NCBI GenBank assembly: GCA_023421115.1
Contig: JAEZUI010000070.1
Location: forward strand, 1-64,000
Source: Bacillota bacterium
GTDB lineage: Bacteria; Bacillota; Clostridia; Acetivibrionales; Acetivibrionaceae
Length of the DNA stretch: 64,000 bases
Direction: 5' to 3'
Within the stretch, counting starts at the first letter, position 1. Each line of letters starts with the position of its first letter. The position numbers and the translations under genes are program-made. Under the pieces are notes generated by a model, which worked only from the letters and a program-made list of their open reading frames with translations, had not been told where the DNA came from and searched no databases. Positions 19,092-29,598 of the stretch are shown in pieces.

Positions 19092-19470
19092 ATAAATATA
19101 TAGTTGAAATTTTACCCAATTTTCTTACATCTAACTTTTGCTTAAATCTCGTTTTTGTAACTATCTTGGCTGCTTTTCTTATCTTCAGAATTCTTCAAAT
19201 TAAATACGATATTGTGTTTTCAAAAACTATCAATTTTTAAATCCTAAAGCTATCAAATTTTTTGAAGGGCACTAGATAAGTTTTTTGATTCACTTGATTT
19301 ACAATTATTTGCTTTTTATTTTTAAAAGTGATATTTTATGTTTTCATATTTTTTATAAATTTTCCAACTTTCACTTGTTCCATAAAGCAAAGCTCAAATA
19401 AAGGAAGTTTTTTTTAGCTGTAATCTTCATACTAATGCACAGACAAACAAAACATAGTGGGAGGTATATT

Positions 19471-22400
19471 ATGTTATCTTATTCTCAAAATAGAGTGATG
19501 AGCTCTGTTCTTTTAGTTGTTTTCATTTTAGCAACAATAACATTTACAGGTATTAGCTTTATGCCTGGCGATGTATACGCTGCAACAAGTGCTTTTTCGC
19601 AAATAGAAGCGGAAAATTACAGCAGTCTGAGTACTACAAACATTCAAGTAATCGACATTAATCCAAGCGGATACGGCTTAGGCTATATCAATACCAATAA
19701 TAATGTTGGCTATAACAACATTGACTTTGGTAGCTCGGGTACTATCTCATTCAAAGCAAAGGTTGCAACTCAAAACAATACTACCATCCAGATTAGGTCG
19801 GGTAGTTCTAACGGTACTCTTTTAGGTACTTTATCGGTATCGTCTACAGGAAACTATAATACATATCAGGAAATGTCATGTAGTGTCAGCAATATAACAG
19901 GTATCCAAAATGTATACTTGGTTTTTGGCAATGCTGTTAATATTGACTGGTTCACATTTATTCAAGCTACTACTGGACCATCTTCATTTGATGCATACTC
20001 TCAAATAGAAGCAGAAAGTTATAGCAGCCTAAGTGGACAAAATATGAAAAAAGTGGATATTTCCGGTGGATACGGTATAGGTTATATCAATTCAGGCGAT
20101 TTTGCTGTATATAACAATGTAAACTTCGGCAGCACTGGTGCTACATCCTTTAAAGCAAGGATTGCAACACAAAATAATACTACCATCCAGATTAGGTCAG
20201 GTAGTTCTAACGGTACTCTTTTAGGCACATTATCGGTAACATCTACAGGAAACTATAATACGTATCAGGAAATATCTTGTAGTGTAAGCAGTGTTACAGG
20301 TGTTCATAATATATATTTAGTATTTGGTAATGCAGTTAATATTGACTGGTTCAAATTTACTAAGGTTGCAGCTCCTACAAATACCCTTACTCCTACTGCT
20401 ACTCCAACGCGTACACCAACTGCTGTTGTTACTCCAACACGTACACCAACTCCTATTGTAACTCCAATTGCTACAGCTGCTTCGTCAGGAGTTCTAAAAG
20501 TTGAGTTTTACAATTCTAATACAGACAGTTCAAGCAACACAATATATACACATTTTAAAGTTACAAACACAAGTAGCTCTTCTTTGAATCTATCTGCCGT
20601 TAAGTTAAGATACTTTTATACAACAGACGGTACAGGCACTCAAATTCTCAATTGTGATCATTCATCAGTTGCAGCAGCTAATCTGAATTTAGTATGTTCA
20701 AGTCTAGGTACAGCCTATGCTAATGCAGATTACTATTACGAAGTGGGTTTCAAAAGCGAGGCAGGTACTCTTGCTCCTGGAGCTACTGTGGATGTTAATA
20801 CTAGAATCACTAATGCAAATTGGACCAATTATAATCAATCAAATGATTTTTCCTTTAACCCATCTTCCGCAGGTTATACAGAATGGAGTAAAGTAGCTGC
20901 ATATATAAATGATACCCTTGTTTGGGGATCTCAACCAAATTCATCAGCTACAACCCAAGCGCCTACAGCTACTCCTACAATAGCATTTCTACCACCTTCA
21001 GCCACACCAACAGCTACCTGGACAGCAACTAGTCAACCAGCTGCTTTTTCACGAATTGAGGCTGAAAACTACAGCAGCCTTGGCGGACAATATATAAAAG
21101 TAATAGATGTCAAGCCAGAAGGTTATGGTTTAGGTTTTATTCTAAAAGGCGACTATGCTTTGTATAATAATGTCAACTTTGGAAACGGAGCCTCCTTATT
21201 CAAGATTAGATTGGCTGCGGGTTCTCCTTCTAATATACAATTAAGAATTGGAAATAATACAATCGGTAATCTATACGTACCTTCCACAGGAAGCTGGGAT
21301 GCTTATCAGGAATTTACCTGCAATATAAACAATACAGTAACAGGATACAATAACCTATATCTTGAATTTTCTGATCCGATAAATATTGACTGGTTTGTAC
21401 TCTCCGGCGCTGTAAGTGCATCAACACCTACGCCTATGCCCACTGCTACGCCAGCTCCTACAACTAGAAGTGCTTTTGTTCAAATACAAGCTGAAAGTTA
21501 CGATTTTACCAATTCCCCATATATTAACACCTTTAGCATTCCTGACGGTGGATATAATATAGGTTGGATACACTCAGGGGACTACGTAGCTTTCAATAAC
21601 ATTGACTTTGGAAGCGGAACAAACTCCTTTAGAGCTAGAATAGCAACTACCATTTCAAGCAATATGGAAATAAGGTCTGGAAGTCCGACAGGTACACTTT
21701 TGTCCACTGTTAGCATTCCGTCTACAGGAAGTTGGGAGACCTATCAAGAAGTTTCACTAAATGTATCAAACATCACTGGTGTTAAAAATCTGTATTTTGT
21801 ATTTGGTGAACCAGTAAACGTCGATTGGTTTATATTTTCACCAACTACAGCATCTACATCTATAAATGCCTTTTCTAGAATTGAAGCTGAGAATTGTAGC
21901 GGTATCAGCGATGAAAACATCAAAAAAAGAAATAATATTATTTGCTACATTCAAAGCGGGAATTATGTAGTATTCAACAATGTTGATTTTGGTGCTGGAG
22001 CAAAATCTTTCAAAGCATATGCTGTAAACGCATCCGGCTCAACTACAGATATTGAAATAAGACTAGGAAGTTCAACTGGAACTCTTGTTGGTACTTTATC
22101 AATACCTTCAATGGATAATTGGGATGAATATCGGGAATTAGCATGCAATATAAGCACTGTTACAGGAAAAAACAATCTATATCTGGTTTTTACAGGTCCT
22201 GTTAATGTTGACTGGCTTACTTTTTCCACCTCTGCAATTGCAGCTACACCAACACCTATACCGACCATAACTCCAACAGCTACACCAACACCAACTTCTA
22301 CTATTGCATTAGCTCCACCTACACCTACACCTGCGGCTTCTTCAACTCCTTTTACTATTGATCCGGCAAATTTGGCGTTAGGAAGAACTGCACCACCTAG

Positions 22401-24333
22401 AGCAGAACTTGCATCTATTCAAACAATTTATTCTACACAAGAGGGTGAATTGATACTAAACGGAATGGGCACCTTCGAAGGCGAAAAAGAAATTGTGCTT
22501 CTAGTTGACAATGCAATAAGTACCGAAGAGGTTATGGTTGATAAAATTACCCCTATAGACTTTGGTATTTTTGCAAATAGGAATATCCGTGGGGTTGGAG
22601 ACGGTGCATATGTCGAAGGAGGCATGCATGCAAACGGAAAGTTGGAATCCTATATTGCAAACTTAAAGGTTACAGGTACCTGTTCTGCTTCTTCTCTGTC
22701 CATAGGATATGGCTCGAACATAGACGGCGGCCTTGTAACTATTAATTCTCCTTTGCCTATGCCTGTATTCCATGATGACATCATAGCTGAAATAGACAAA
22801 GTTGATTATAAGTTTTATCCAGCCACCTATCCCGGAGGCCTTGATTATCAATTTCCGAATCAAACTGGCTTCAATATAAGATATGAGGAAAACAATAATA
22901 CTTTTGTTATAACAGGTGCTGGAACATTCAATTTAGAATCATCTATGTATTTTGATGGAAATTTGCGTATTTCCGTTCCACATATAATTAATACAAACTC
23001 AAACTTCATAGTAGCAGAGGGATTTGTCAACCTTGAAGGTCATGACATAAATAACGCTGAACTAGATGCAAACTCTATAGAAAACACTACTAACCTTCTC
23101 AACATATACTCCATACATGGCCGAATATTTGTAGCCACTTCAAGCAGCAAAATTTACGGAATACTTTACGCAGCCGGTGAAGAAGACCCTACTGGTAAAT
23201 ACACAAACGACGTAGGCGTAGTACTTTTACAGGGAATCAATACAGATATTTATGGAGCTATAGTTGCCGGAAGTGATATAAGAATTGAAGGAAGCTCCTC
23301 TAGGTTTATTTGTTCTTTAGGTATAACTTCCAAAGTAGAAACCAAGTATTTGCGAACAACAGTTACACCAGTGTCTGCAAAAGATGTTGCCAAGCAAATT
23401 GTTGATAAATTTGCAGATTCAGCTACCAAAATGTTTGCATTTCAATACTCGGACAAGGCATATATAGACACAGAAAGCTTTGAATTCTTCGACCTTTCTA
23501 CCGAAGGAAACAAAGCAGCAGATTTAAAAAACTATATAGATTCTTTTCCTGATAATTCAAACGGCTTTAGTAATATGGGTGATGCACTACGACGTGGAAA
23601 AGAACTTCTTACACACACAACAAAATCTTCCCCTGATGCCACCAAATACCTAATTGTATTAGCAGCAAACGCTCCAAACAAATGGACCGTAAATCCTTCA
23701 ACAGGAACAGGAGATGCAATCAGTATTGCCGGTGACGGAACTAATGATGCTGATGGAAGCGCTCTAAATTATGCACTCAATATTGCAGCTGATATTAAAG
23801 CAAGTGGTATCAGACCTGTATTTATAGACAATTCAATAACAGATATATCTGCAAACATAGAAAATATAGCCGTTGCAGCGGGTTCATCTATTGGTTCGGA
23901 CGGAAAGCACTATTACAGCACAAATTCAATGCTTGACTTATCACCAATTTACAGGTTGGTAATATTAGATCCTCCGAAAACCGCAGTTATAAAAAAAGCT
24001 ACTTATATTGAAACCTTCCCTGAGGGAATTCAAATTATTGAAGATCCTAGTTATCGTGTCGAACCCGTAGGTACTACAAGACAAAAACTGACGATGGAGA
24101 ACCTTGATATTAAACTAACTCATGACGGCACAAAATATAGAGTTGAACCATTTACCGTCAAAATAAAAGTACGTCCTAGAAAACTTGGTGATATTATATT
24201 CTCTGGAAGCGACTCTAGTATTTTATATGAAATCGACTACATTGATATCAACGGAAATAAACAGACAGCAACATTTGAGAAAAATTTCAATGATTTTACC
24301 CTCAATGTGTATATGAGTATTGATATTTCATAA
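19471..24333 (+). CDS. Large secreted carbohydrate-binding protein: 5x CBM6, CBM3, vWA-like region
   Basis: 1,620 residues; ATG 19471 follows GGGAGG. A signal peptide ends near residue 37 (GDVYA). CBM6-like modules lie at about 41-160, 175-295, 525-643, 667-790 and 798-920; each opens with an IEAE or similar motif and most close with a DWF-type motif. A CBM3-like module occupies about 340-490 (VEFYNSN to VWGSQ). Thr/Pro linkers separate blocks. Residues about 960-1290 form a beta-rich region of unknown type, about 1300-1476 look vWA-like (MGDALRRGKELL) without a clear DxSxS metal site, and the rest is unassigned. No catalytic, cohesin, dockerin or anchor domain was seen. It probably binds plant-wall polysaccharide outside the cell. 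The stop codon overlaps repeat A5. Confidence 0.85.
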   Translation: MLSYSQNRVMSSVLLVVFILATITFTGISFMPGDVYAATSAFSQIEAENYSSLSTTNIQVIDINPSGYGLGYINTNNNVGYNNIDFGSSGTISFKAKVATQNNTTIQIRSGSSNGTLLGTLSVSSTGNYNTYQEMSCSVSNITGIQNVYLVFGNAVNIDWFTFIQATTGPSSFDAYSQIEAESYSSLSGQNMKKVDISGGYGIGYINSGDFAVYNNVNFGSTGATSFKARIATQNNTTIQIRSGSSNGTLLGTLSVTSTGNYNTYQEISCSVSSVTGVHNIYLVFGNAVNIDWFKFTKVAAPTNTLTPTATPTRTPTAVVTPTRTPTPIVTPIATAASSGVLKVEFYNSNTDSSSNTIYTHFKVTNTSSSSLNLSAVKLRYFYTTDGTGTQILNCDHSSVAAANLNLVCSSLGTAYANADYYYEVGFKSEAGTLAPGATVDVNTRITNANWTNYNQSNDFSFNPSSAGYTEWSKVAAYINDTLVWGSQPNSSATTQAPTATPTIAFLPPSATPTATWTATSQPAAFSRIEAENYSSLGGQYIKVIDVKPEGYGLGFILKGDYALYNNVNFGNGASLFKIRLAAGSPSNIQLRIGNNTIGNLYVPSTGSWDAYQEFTCNINNTVTGYNNLYLEFSDPINIDWFVLSGAVSASTPTPMPTATPAPTTRSAFVQIQAESYDFTNSPYINTFSIPDGGYNIGWIHSGDYVAFNNIDFGSGTNSFRARIATTISSNMEIRSGSPTGTLLSTVSIPSTGSWETYQEVSLNVSNITGVKNLYFVFGEPVNVDWFIFSPTTASTSINAFSRIEAENCSGISDENIKKRNNIICYIQSGNYVVFNNVDFGAGAKSFKAYAVNASGSTTDIEIRLGSSTGTLVGTLSIPSMDNWDEYRELACNISTVTGKNNLYLVFTGPVNVDWLTFSTSAIAATPTPIPTITPTATPTPTSTIALAPPTPTPAASSTPFTIDPANLALGRTAPPRAELASIQTIYSTQEGELILNGMGTFEGEKEIVLLVDNAISTEEVMVDKITPIDFGIFANRNIRGVGDGAYVEGGMHANGKLESYIANLKVTGTCSASSLSIGYGSNIDGGLVTINSPLPMPVFHDDIIAEIDKVDYKFYPATYPGGLDYQFPNQTGFNIRYEENNNTFVITGAGTFNLESSMYFDGNLRISVPHIINTNSNFIVAEGFVNLEGHDINNAELDANSIENTTNLLNIYSIHGRIFVATSSSKIYGILYAAGEEDPTGKYTNDVGVVLLQGINTDIYGAIVAGSDIRIEGSSSRFICSLGITSKVETKYLRTTVTPVSAKDVAKQIVDKFADSATKMFAFQYSDKAYIDTESFEFFDLSTEGNKAADLKNYIDSFPDNSNGFSNMGDALRRGKELLTHTTKSSPDATKYLIVLAANAPNKWTVNPSTGTGDAISIAGDGTNDADGSALNYALNIAADIKASGIRPVFIDNSITDISANIENIAVAAGSSIGSDGKHYYSTNSMLDLSPIYRLVILDPPKTAVIKKATYIETFPEGIQIIEDPSYRVEPVGTTRQKLTMENLDIKLTHDGTKYRVEPFTVKIKVRPRKLGDIIFSGSDSSILYEIDYIDINGNKQTATFEKNFNDFTLNVYMSIDIS

Positions 24334-24488
24334 GGTGATTTTAAAAAAAACTGGTAGATCGCCATTTCAAAAAATCTGATTTACATTTTTTGCATTGCAT
24401 AATAATGTTCCTCTGTTTGAAAGCTTTTAAACTTTCATGATGTGCTTTATGCTTCAAATGTTGTATATGTTATTTTTTGAAATGGCCT
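24332..24488. repeat. Family A dispersed palindromic repeat, copy A5
   Basis: A 157-bp copy, in reverse orientation relative to A2, running from AAGGTGATTTT to TTTTTTGAAATGGCCT. Its first bases form part of the TAA stop of the large CBM protein. Its central palindrome is degenerate (GAAAGCTTTTAAACTTTC). Confidence 0.9.
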
Positions 24489-24508
24489 AATCCTTTGTAA
24501 CATAGTTT

Positions 24509-24574
24509 AAAAAAGGTACAAATTTTGTGACGCACCTTATAAGTTCTAATGGTCACAAAACTTGTACCTTTTTA
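24509..24574. terminator. Bidirectional terminator between convergent genes
   Basis: AAAAAGGTACAA-TTTTGTGAC pairs with GTCACAAAA-TTGTACCTTTTT over about 20 bp around a 22-base loop. T runs lie on both strands. It separates the CBM protein gene from purL. Confidence 0.85.
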
Positions 24575-24635
24575 TTTTTCTTCTAGATAATCTTTTGAAA
24601 ATATTCTAAGCTATTTTCTATTTATCTCCATTCAC

Positions 24636-27600
24636 CTATTTAAAGTAATTTACACCTGCTTCAAAAAGCTTTTGATCCTTTTCTCCTGGGACATTTTTAA
24701 CTACATTGTTTCCAATTCTCTCGGAATGTCCCATTTTACCAAGAACCCTTCCATCAGGACTTGTTATTCCTTCTATGGCATCAAAGGAACCATTTGGGTT
24801 AAATCTTATGTCATAGCTGGCATTACCGTCAAGGTCTACATACTGTGTAGCTATTTGGCCATTCTTTTCAAGGGTTTTTAATACCTCTTCGCTCGCTACA
24901 AACCTTCCTTCTCCATGGGATACTGCTATGGAATGTATATCGCCAACTTTGAGATTGCTAAACCAAGGGGACAATGTGGATGAAATTCTAGTATTAACCA
25001 TACATGAAACATGTCGCCCTATGGTATTAAAGGTAAGTGTAGGACTTTCATCCGTCAAATCTCTTATTTCGCCGTAGGGAACCAAACCTAACTTTATAAG
25101 GGCTTGGAATCCGTTACATATACCGAGTATCAATCCATCTCTCTCTTTTAACAAACGCATAACAGCGTCCTTTACCTTAGGATTTCTAAAGGCAGTTGCG
25201 ATAAATTTGCCGGAGCCGTCGGGTTCATCTCCTCCGCTAAAACCGCCCGGAATCATTATAATCTGTGAGTTGTCAATCATTTTTGCCATTATGTCTACAG
25301 ATCTATCTATTTCAGAAGAGGACAGATTTTTAATAACAAAGGTATCTGGTTGTCCACCCGCTTTTTCAAAGGCTTTTGCTGTATCATACTCGCAGTTGGT
25401 TCCCGGAAATACAGGAATAAATATCCTTGGTTTTGCATGTGAAACCTTTGGCTTTGAGGTATTTCTAATTTCATATGCGTATTGATTAGGTTTACCTTCA
25501 ATATGCTCTGCTCTTGTCGGGAATATTTTCTCTAAAGGTTCTTCCCACTTTTCAACCAAGCTCTTTATACTAAAGCTTATACCGTTTACATCAATAGTTT
25601 CTTTAGCTTGGGTATTACCCAAAACCTCATAGTCGATTCCTTCAAATAATTTATCCAGATCTTGATTTTTTCCTATTTCAAGAAGCATTGAACCATACTC
25701 CGGAGCAAACAATTTGTCCACCGGTATATTTTCTTTAGCTTCAAAACCAATCATATTTCCAAAACTCATTTTACTAATCGCTTCCACTAAGCCTCCAGAC
25801 CTTAAAGTCTGTACCGCCAGAACTTTACCATCCTTAATTAATTCATTTATTCTGGTATAATTCTTATCTAGGTGATCAAAATCAGGAAGTTCATTTTCAT
25901 CCCTCTTCAATCCCACAAGCACAACATTACTGTCAATATTTTTAAACTCATTTGAAACAACCTTCCTGACATCTACAACATCCACTGCAAAAGAAACCAA
26001 AGTAGGAGGAACATTCATATCTTTAAAAGTTCCTGACATACTGTCTTTTCCCCCAATTGCTGGAATACCAAGCTTCATCTGGGCATAGTAGGCACCTAAA
26101 AGTGCACTGAACGGCTTGCCCCAGCGCTTTGGCTCTTTACCTAGCTTTTCAAAATACTCCTGAAGAGTAAGTCTCACAGTCTTGTAATTCCCCCCCATTG
26201 CTACTATTTTTGCAACCGATTCAACCACTGCAAACACAGCACTATGGAAAGGACTCCATTTGGCAATTGACGGATTGTATCCATAGGTCATTAGTGTACC
26301 TGTACTTGTATTTCCCTCTAGGACAGGAATTTTTGCAGCCATCCCTTCTGTAGGACTCAATTGATATTTTCCTCCAAAAGGCATTAAAACCGTCCCTGCT
26401 CCAATGGAGGCATCAAATCTTTCAACCAGACCTTTCTGACTGCATACATTTAAATTCTTCAAAACATCTACCCACATCTGTTCTAAATCTTTGGAATTAT
26501 CTACACTCTTAGCTGTTTTAAAGTAAGTGTCTTTAGAAGGTGCTACTACATATACGTCGGAGTATTGTTTAACTCCATTGGTATTTAAAAACTCCCTGCT
26601 CAAACTAACAATAGTCTTTCCTCTCCAAGCCATAGTCAACCTTGGCTCTGCAGTGACCACAGCAACTGTTGTCGCTTCAAGATTTTCATCTCTTGCTGCC
26701 TCAATAAATCTATTAGCATCTTCTTTTGCTACAACAACAGCCATTCTCTCCTGAGATTCAGATATGGCAAGCTCTGTTCCATCTAAGCCTTCGTATTTCT
26801 TTGGAACCGAATCTAGATTAATGCTAAGTCCGTCAGCTAACTCACCAATAGCTACCGACACGCCGCCGGCTCCAAAGTCATTACATCTTTTTATCATAGT
26901 GCTAACAGAATATCTTCTAAACAATCTTTGTATTTTTCTCTCTGTAGGAGGATTACCTTTTTGAACTTCAGCTCCGCAAGTAAGCAGTGATTCTTCCGTA
27001 TGCTCCTTTGAAGAACCTGTCGCTCCTCCACAACCGTCACGCCCTGTCCTTCCTCCTAAAAGAATAATAATATCACCGGCCTCAGGTGTTTTCCTAACAA
27101 CATTTTTCTTTGGCGCTGCGCCGATAACCGCACCGATTTCCATTCTCTTTGTCACATAGTCCTCATCGTATATTTCTGCTACCTGACCTGTAGCAAGCCC
27201 GATCTGATTTCCATAGGAGCTGTAACCGGCTGCTGCTCCAGTTGTAATCTTTCTCTGAGGCAACTTGCCCGGTATTGTATCTTGAATGCTTGTCCTCGGA
27301 TCTCCACTCCCGGTAACACGCATAGCCTGATAAACATAAGATCTTCCGGAAAGCGGATCTCTTATAGCACCGCCTAAACATGTGGCTGCTCCACCAAAAG
27401 GTTCTATTTCTGTAGGATGATTATGGGTTTCATTTTTAAACATAACCAGCCACTCTTCGTTCTTTCCGTCTATATCTACATTAGCCACTATACTACATGC
27501 ATTTATCTCTTCCGATTCATCAAGATTGTTTAGACTTCCCTTTTTTCTAAGTTCTTTCATTGCTATTGTTGCTATATCCATCAGGCATACATCCTTCTGC

Positions 27601-28406
27601 CTGTCTTCATACACAAATTTTCTTGATTCTATATAGCTTTCATATGCTTTCTTAATAGGTTTACTGAATGCTCCATCTTCAATTTCCACATCCCCTATAT
27701 TTGTCAAAAATGTAGTATGACGACAGTGATCCGACCAATAAGTATCGATAACCTTTATTTCTGTATAAGTTGGATCCCTCTTCTCATTATCCCTGAAGTA
27801 TATCTGGCAAAATTCAAGATCTTCTAAGGACATAGCAAGTCCCATTTCATTCATAAAACTTTCAAGTTCATCATGACTCTTATTTATGAAACCACTCAAA
27901 ACTTTTACATCGTCGGGCACCTTAACTTCGACCTCTAAAGAATCAGGCTTTTCCATGGATGCCTCATGACTTTCCACCGGATTTATAAGATAACCCTTTG
28001 CTTTTTCATACTCACTATCTGAAACTTCCCCCTCTAAAACAACAAGTTTTGCAACTCTTGTATCCGGTCTTTCACCATGGGTAAGTATCTGCACACACTG
28101 CGATGCAGAGTCAGCTCTCTGGTCATATTGTCCCGGCAAGTATTCAATAGCTATCACTCTGCTGTTTTTGGCAATCTCTATCTTTTCATCAAAAACCTCG
28201 TCAACGGGCGGCTCAGAAAATATTGTTCTTTTTGAATTCTCGAACTCTTCCTCGGATATACCCTCAATGTCATACCTGTTTATGATTTTTACATTCTTTA
28301 AGCCCCCAATACCGAGGTTATATTTTAAGTCACGATAAAGGCTTTTTGCCTCTACATCAAAACCATTTTTCTTTTCCACAAAAATCCTTCTAACACTATT
28401 TTTCAT
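24636..28406 (-). CDS. purL: Phosphoribosylformylglycinamidine synthase, fused PurL-PurQ type
   Basis: About 1,256 residues. It converts FGAR, glutamine and ATP to FGAM in purine synthesis. The synthase part carries SDHCRHTTF, the ATP-binding FKNETHNHPTEIEPFGGAATC, and the repeated PurM-like half. The last 280 residues are a class I glutaminase with catalytic Cys in GICNGFQ, and it therefore needs no separate PurQ. ATG 28406 follows GGGAGG. It is not in a pur operon here; it stands alone, divergent from a LysR regulator. Confidence 0.96.
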   Translation of the reverse strand: MKNSVRRIFVEKKNGFDVEAKSLYRDLKYNLGIGGLKNVKIINRYDIEGISEEEFENSKRTIFSEPPVDEVFDEKIEIAKNSRVIAIEYLPGQYDQRADSASQCVQILTHGERPDTRVAKLVVLEGEVSDSEYEKAKGYLINPVESHEASMEKPDSLEVEVKVPDDVKVLSGFINKSHDELESFMNEMGLAMSLEDLEFCQIYFRDNEKRDPTYTEIKVIDTYWSDHCRHTTFLTNIGDVEIEDGAFSKPIKKAYESYIESRKFVYEDRQKDVCLMDIATIAMKELRKKGSLNNLDESEEINACSIVANVDIDGKNEEWLVMFKNETHNHPTEIEPFGGAATCLGGAIRDPLSGRSYVYQAMRVTGSGDPRTSIQDTIPGKLPQRKITTGAAAGYSSYGNQIGLATGQVAEIYDEDYVTKRMEIGAVIGAAPKKNVVRKTPEAGDIIILLGGRTGRDGCGGATGSSKEHTEESLLTCGAEVQKGNPPTERKIQRLFRRYSVSTMIKRCNDFGAGGVSVAIGELADGLSINLDSVPKKYEGLDGTELAISESQERMAVVVAKEDANRFIEAARDENLEATTVAVVTAEPRLTMAWRGKTIVSLSREFLNTNGVKQYSDVYVVAPSKDTYFKTAKSVDNSKDLEQMWVDVLKNLNVCSQKGLVERFDASIGAGTVLMPFGGKYQLSPTEGMAAKIPVLEGNTSTGTLMTYGYNPSIAKWSPFHSAVFAVVESVAKIVAMGGNYKTVRLTLQEYFEKLGKEPKRWGKPFSALLGAYYAQMKLGIPAIGGKDSMSGTFKDMNVPPTLVSFAVDVVDVRKVVSNEFKNIDSNVVLVGLKRDENELPDFDHLDKNYTRINELIKDGKVLAVQTLRSGGLVEAISKMSFGNMIGFEAKENIPVDKLFAPEYGSMLLEIGKNQDLDKLFEGIDYEVLGNTQAKETIDVNGISFSIKSLVEKWEEPLEKIFPTRAEHIEGKPNQYAYEIRNTSKPKVSHAKPRIFIPVFPGTNCEYDTAKAFEKAGGQPDTFVIKNLSSSEIDRSVDIMAKMIDNSQIIMIPGGFSGGDEPDGSGKFIATAFRNPKVKDAVMRLLKERDGLILGICNGFQALIKLGLVPYGEIRDLTDESPTLTFNTIGRHVSCMVNTRISSTLSPWFSNLKVGDIHSIAVSHGEGRFVASEEVLKTLEKNGQIATQYVDLDGNASYDIRFNPNGSFDAIEGITSPDGRVLGKMGHSERIGNNVVKNVPGEKDQKLFEAGVNYFK

Positions 28407-28472
28407 AATTTGCCTCCCTATCAAAAATATAAACCTAGAAGCCCAAAAAAAATTATTTTTGTCGCTACAATC

Positions 28473-28500
28473 ATTATAGTATGTTATAATAAATAAGTAA
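28473..28500. promoter_or_regulatory. Divergent purL/LysR promoter region with palindrome
   Basis: ATTATA-GTATGT-TATAAT is an 18-bp palindrome. It provides a TATAAT -10 box on each strand. On the minus strand TTACTT lies 16 bases upstream as a possible -35 for purL. A LysR-type protein encoded alongside could bind here (inference). Confidence 0.4.
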
Positions 28501-28536
28501 AATTAATATATTTAATATATAGTATAAGAGGTACTT

Positions 28537-29436
28537 ATGGATATCAATTTTGAGCTATATAAGATATTTTATCACGTGGCTAAAAACAACAGCTTTTCCG
28601 ATGCCGCTGTCAAACTTCATGTGTCACAGTCTGCCATAAGTCAGGCAATTAAAAATCTTGAAGACAAGACAGGTTCACAGCTCTTCTTTAGAAATACCCG
28701 GGAAATAAAGTTGACTTCTGAAGGTCAAATACTCTTTAAACATATAGAACAAGCCTATAATTTTATAAAGACAGCTGAAAGTAAACTGCTAGAATCCCAG
28801 AATCTTGAAAACGGAGAAATAAGAATTGGAGTTAGCGACACCATATGTAAGTATTATTTAATTGACCCAATTGATAGATTTATACAAAAACACCCTAAGG
28901 TTAAAGTACAAGTTATTAACAGAACCTCACATCAAATTCAGGACATATTGAAGGAGGGCATAATTGACTTTGGAATAGTCACTCTTCCGGTGCAGGTTAA
29001 AGGTATAACAGCTGAGAATTATACGTCTGTAAAAGATATCTTTGTAGCCTCAAACAAGTTTATCGAGCTATTAGAAAGACCGCTTTCATTAAAAGAACTA
29101 TCCGGTTATCCCCTTTTGATGCTTGATAAAAGCAGTTCAACCCGGCAGAATATAGATTTTTTTCTTCAAAAAAAAGGCCTTAATCTAGTTCCTGAAATTG
29201 AACTTGAAAGTATTGACCTTTTGCTTGAGTTCGCAAAAATCGGTCTAGGAATTGCACATGTCCTAAAAGAGAGCGCTCTTCCTTTTATAGATAAAGGAGA
29301 TTTATTTGAAATAAAACTCAAGGAAAAGCTACCTCTCAGAAAACTAGGTATTATCACAATAAAAAATGTTCCTCTTTCAAGAACCTCAAGTGAGTTTATC
29401 AGTTTTCTAGGAAAAGGCAATTTGCTAATCCCCTAA
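28537..29436 (+). CDS. LysR-family transcriptional regulator
   Basis: 299 residues, normal length. The N-terminal winged HTH is clear (DAAVKLHVSQSAISQAIKNL, then LFFRNTREIKLTSEG), followed by a periplasmic-binding-like effector domain starting near residue 90 (GEIRIGVSDT). ATG follows AGAGGT. It is transcribed divergently from purL across a 130-bp gap, the arrangement in which LysR proteins often control their neighbour. The co-inducer cannot be inferred. Confidence 0.92.
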   Translation: MDINFELYKIFYHVAKNNSFSDAAVKLHVSQSAISQAIKNLEDKTGSQLFFRNTREIKLTSEGQILFKHIEQAYNFIKTAESKLLESQNLENGEIRIGVSDTICKYYLIDPIDRFIQKHPKVKVQVINRTSHQIQDILKEGIIDFGIVTLPVQVKGITAENYTSVKDIFVASNKFIELLERPLSLKELSGYPLLMLDKSSSTRQNIDFFLQKKGLNLVPEIELESIDLLLEFAKIGLGIAHVLKESALPFIDKGDLFEIKLKEKLPLRKLGIITIKNVPLSRTSSEFISFLGKGNLLIP

Positions 29437-29516
29437 ATATATGATATAGTTTAAATATAATATTGTTTTTTCAACTGCCTAAGTCCTAAATTAGATTAAA
29501 GCATTAGGGATTTATA

Positions 29517-29556
29517 GAGCGGGAAACTCAATTAATATGAGTTTTTCGCTCTTTTC
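29517..29556 (+). terminator. Terminator of the LysR gene
   Basis: GAGCGGGAAACTCA pairs with TGAGTTTTTCGCTC (two G-U pairs) around ATTAATA and is followed by TTTTCAT, 80 bases past the stop. Confidence 0.8.
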
Positions 29557-29598
29557 ATATTTATACAATAAGAGAAATTTAACTAAGGCTTAATAACA

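Noticed and set aside
22240..22345. Tandem DNA repeat at the ACACC(T/A) stretches
   Set aside because: It encodes a Thr/Pro linker between modules, so protein composition explains the repetition.
19471..24333. Cellulosome component (dockerin or cohesin) in the large CBM protein
   Set aside because: No duplicated calcium-binding dockerin loop and no cohesin-like region could be found; the C-terminus ends in ordinary beta-rich sequence.
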